Source: a virus. Taken from it: DNA of 48,911 nucleotides. The position numbers and the translations under genes were made by a program. This document shows, one piece after another, positions 48,638 to 48,911 of the stretch. Under the pieces are notes generated by a model that did not search any database, was not told the DNA's origin, and worked only from the letters and a program-made list of their open reading frames with translations. The first letter of the stretch is position 1; the number at the start of each line of letters is the position of its first letter. The stretch is taken from the IMG/VR virus record IMGVR_UViG_3300021347_000003, positions 1 to 48,911 of that record. The stretch is one strand, 5' to 3'.

Positions 48638-48911
48638 TGGGCAATCTCCATAGCCATAATTATCCTGTCATCAGCATTTGACCATTGATTAGTTAGCGTT
48701 CCACCGCTTTGTATTTGCGCTTGAAACTGCAATCGCATTGCGTTTGTTGTTCCGGCGGTGTTTATGTGAAAGTAGGGATAGTCTAACCACACAGTCGTGG
48801 CTTGATAATATGCTGCACTACCCATACGGTCGTTTGTATTCCATTTCGTATCGCTATTATTAGAATCTACAATTCTAAGTTGTGCATAGCCATCTTGGTC
48901 ATTAAGGTTCA
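48634..48911 (-). CDS. Partial tail-fibre gene at the window edge
   Basis: An open frame without start inside the window encodes DGYAQLRIVDSNNSDTKW, WLDYPYFHINTAG and ends IIMAMEIAQ. It overlaps the chaperone-like gene by ATGA. Composition and order match the mini-fibre family, though the end GDLA is replaced by EIAQ. Start lies beyond 48911; an internal ATG at 48825 is not the likely one. Confidence 0.6.
   Translation of the reverse strand, partial: NLNDQDGYAQLRIVDSNNSDTKWNTNDRMGSAAYYQATTVWLDYPYFHINTAGTTNAMRLQFQAQIQSGGTLTNQWSNADDRIIMAMEIAQ

Noticed and set aside
1-48911. tRNA, integrase or T7-type RNA polymerase
   Set aside because: No cloverleaf with CCA-like end, no tyrosine or serine recombinase with full catalytic set, and no polymerase of the T7 family could be recognised.

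Overview
The window is about 49 kb of a lytic tailed phage (podovirus-like), most probably of the HMO-2011 type that infects marine alphaproteobacteria. The evidence is a separate TOPRIM primase and RecA-fold helicase, a family A DNA polymerase with a DnaJ-like double CxxCxGxG zinc insertion, an AdoCbl-dependent (class II) ribonucleotide reductase, MazG, a PD-(D/E)XK nuclease set, a short-tail type virion gene set with large internal virion proteins, and tail-fibre mini-proteins typical of marine phages. I see no integrase, repressor/integration cassette, tRNA or phage RNA polymerase in the window. The phage type is inferred from remembered family features, not from a search.

Layout. Positions 1-16008 are transcribed leftward: small basic and membrane proteins, holin/lysozyme lysis genes, a cassette with a degenerate Rieske-type oxygenase, terminase, portal, scaffold and the 5' part of the major capsid protein (cut by the window edge). 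Positions 16009-18656 form the control region: back-to-back promoters, a small 43-aa gene, structured non-coding DNA, and an isolated 276-aa gene with its own promoter and terminator lying between two inverted arrays of CTATCA-hairpin units. Positions 18657-36537 run rightward: small early genes with terminator/promoter punctuation, an XRE-like regulator, a 617-aa zinc-ribbon protein, an M20/M42-like metallopeptidase, then replication, recombination, DNA methylation and nucleotide metabolism. Positions 36534-48911 run leftward again: giant internal virion proteins and tail-fibre genes. If the genome is circular or circularly permuted, the right module continues from the left one (capsid, then tail, then internal proteins), so the missing sequence should hold the capsid 3' end and tail-tube genes.

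How the genes work together. Early rightward genes reprogram the host and set up replication; NrdJ, MazG and the nucleases feed and process DNA; the leftward operons build and release virions. Translation is very compact: ATGA, TAATG and longer overlaps link nearly all leftward genes, and several 37-59 codon genes lie in apparent gaps.

Most interesting points: (1) a 254-codon reading frame with its own ribosome binding site nested in the dcm methyltransferase gene, in which both frames carry family-like motifs; (2) the inverted CTATCA-hairpin arrays flanking a self-contained 276-aa gene; (3) a Rieske oxygenase homologue that has lost the Rieske cluster but kept the mononuclear iron site, near genes for DUF1289- and DUF1415-like proteins; (4) a probable ATT start codon for the replicative helicase; (5) a phage-borne M20/M42-type peptidase with all metal ligands.
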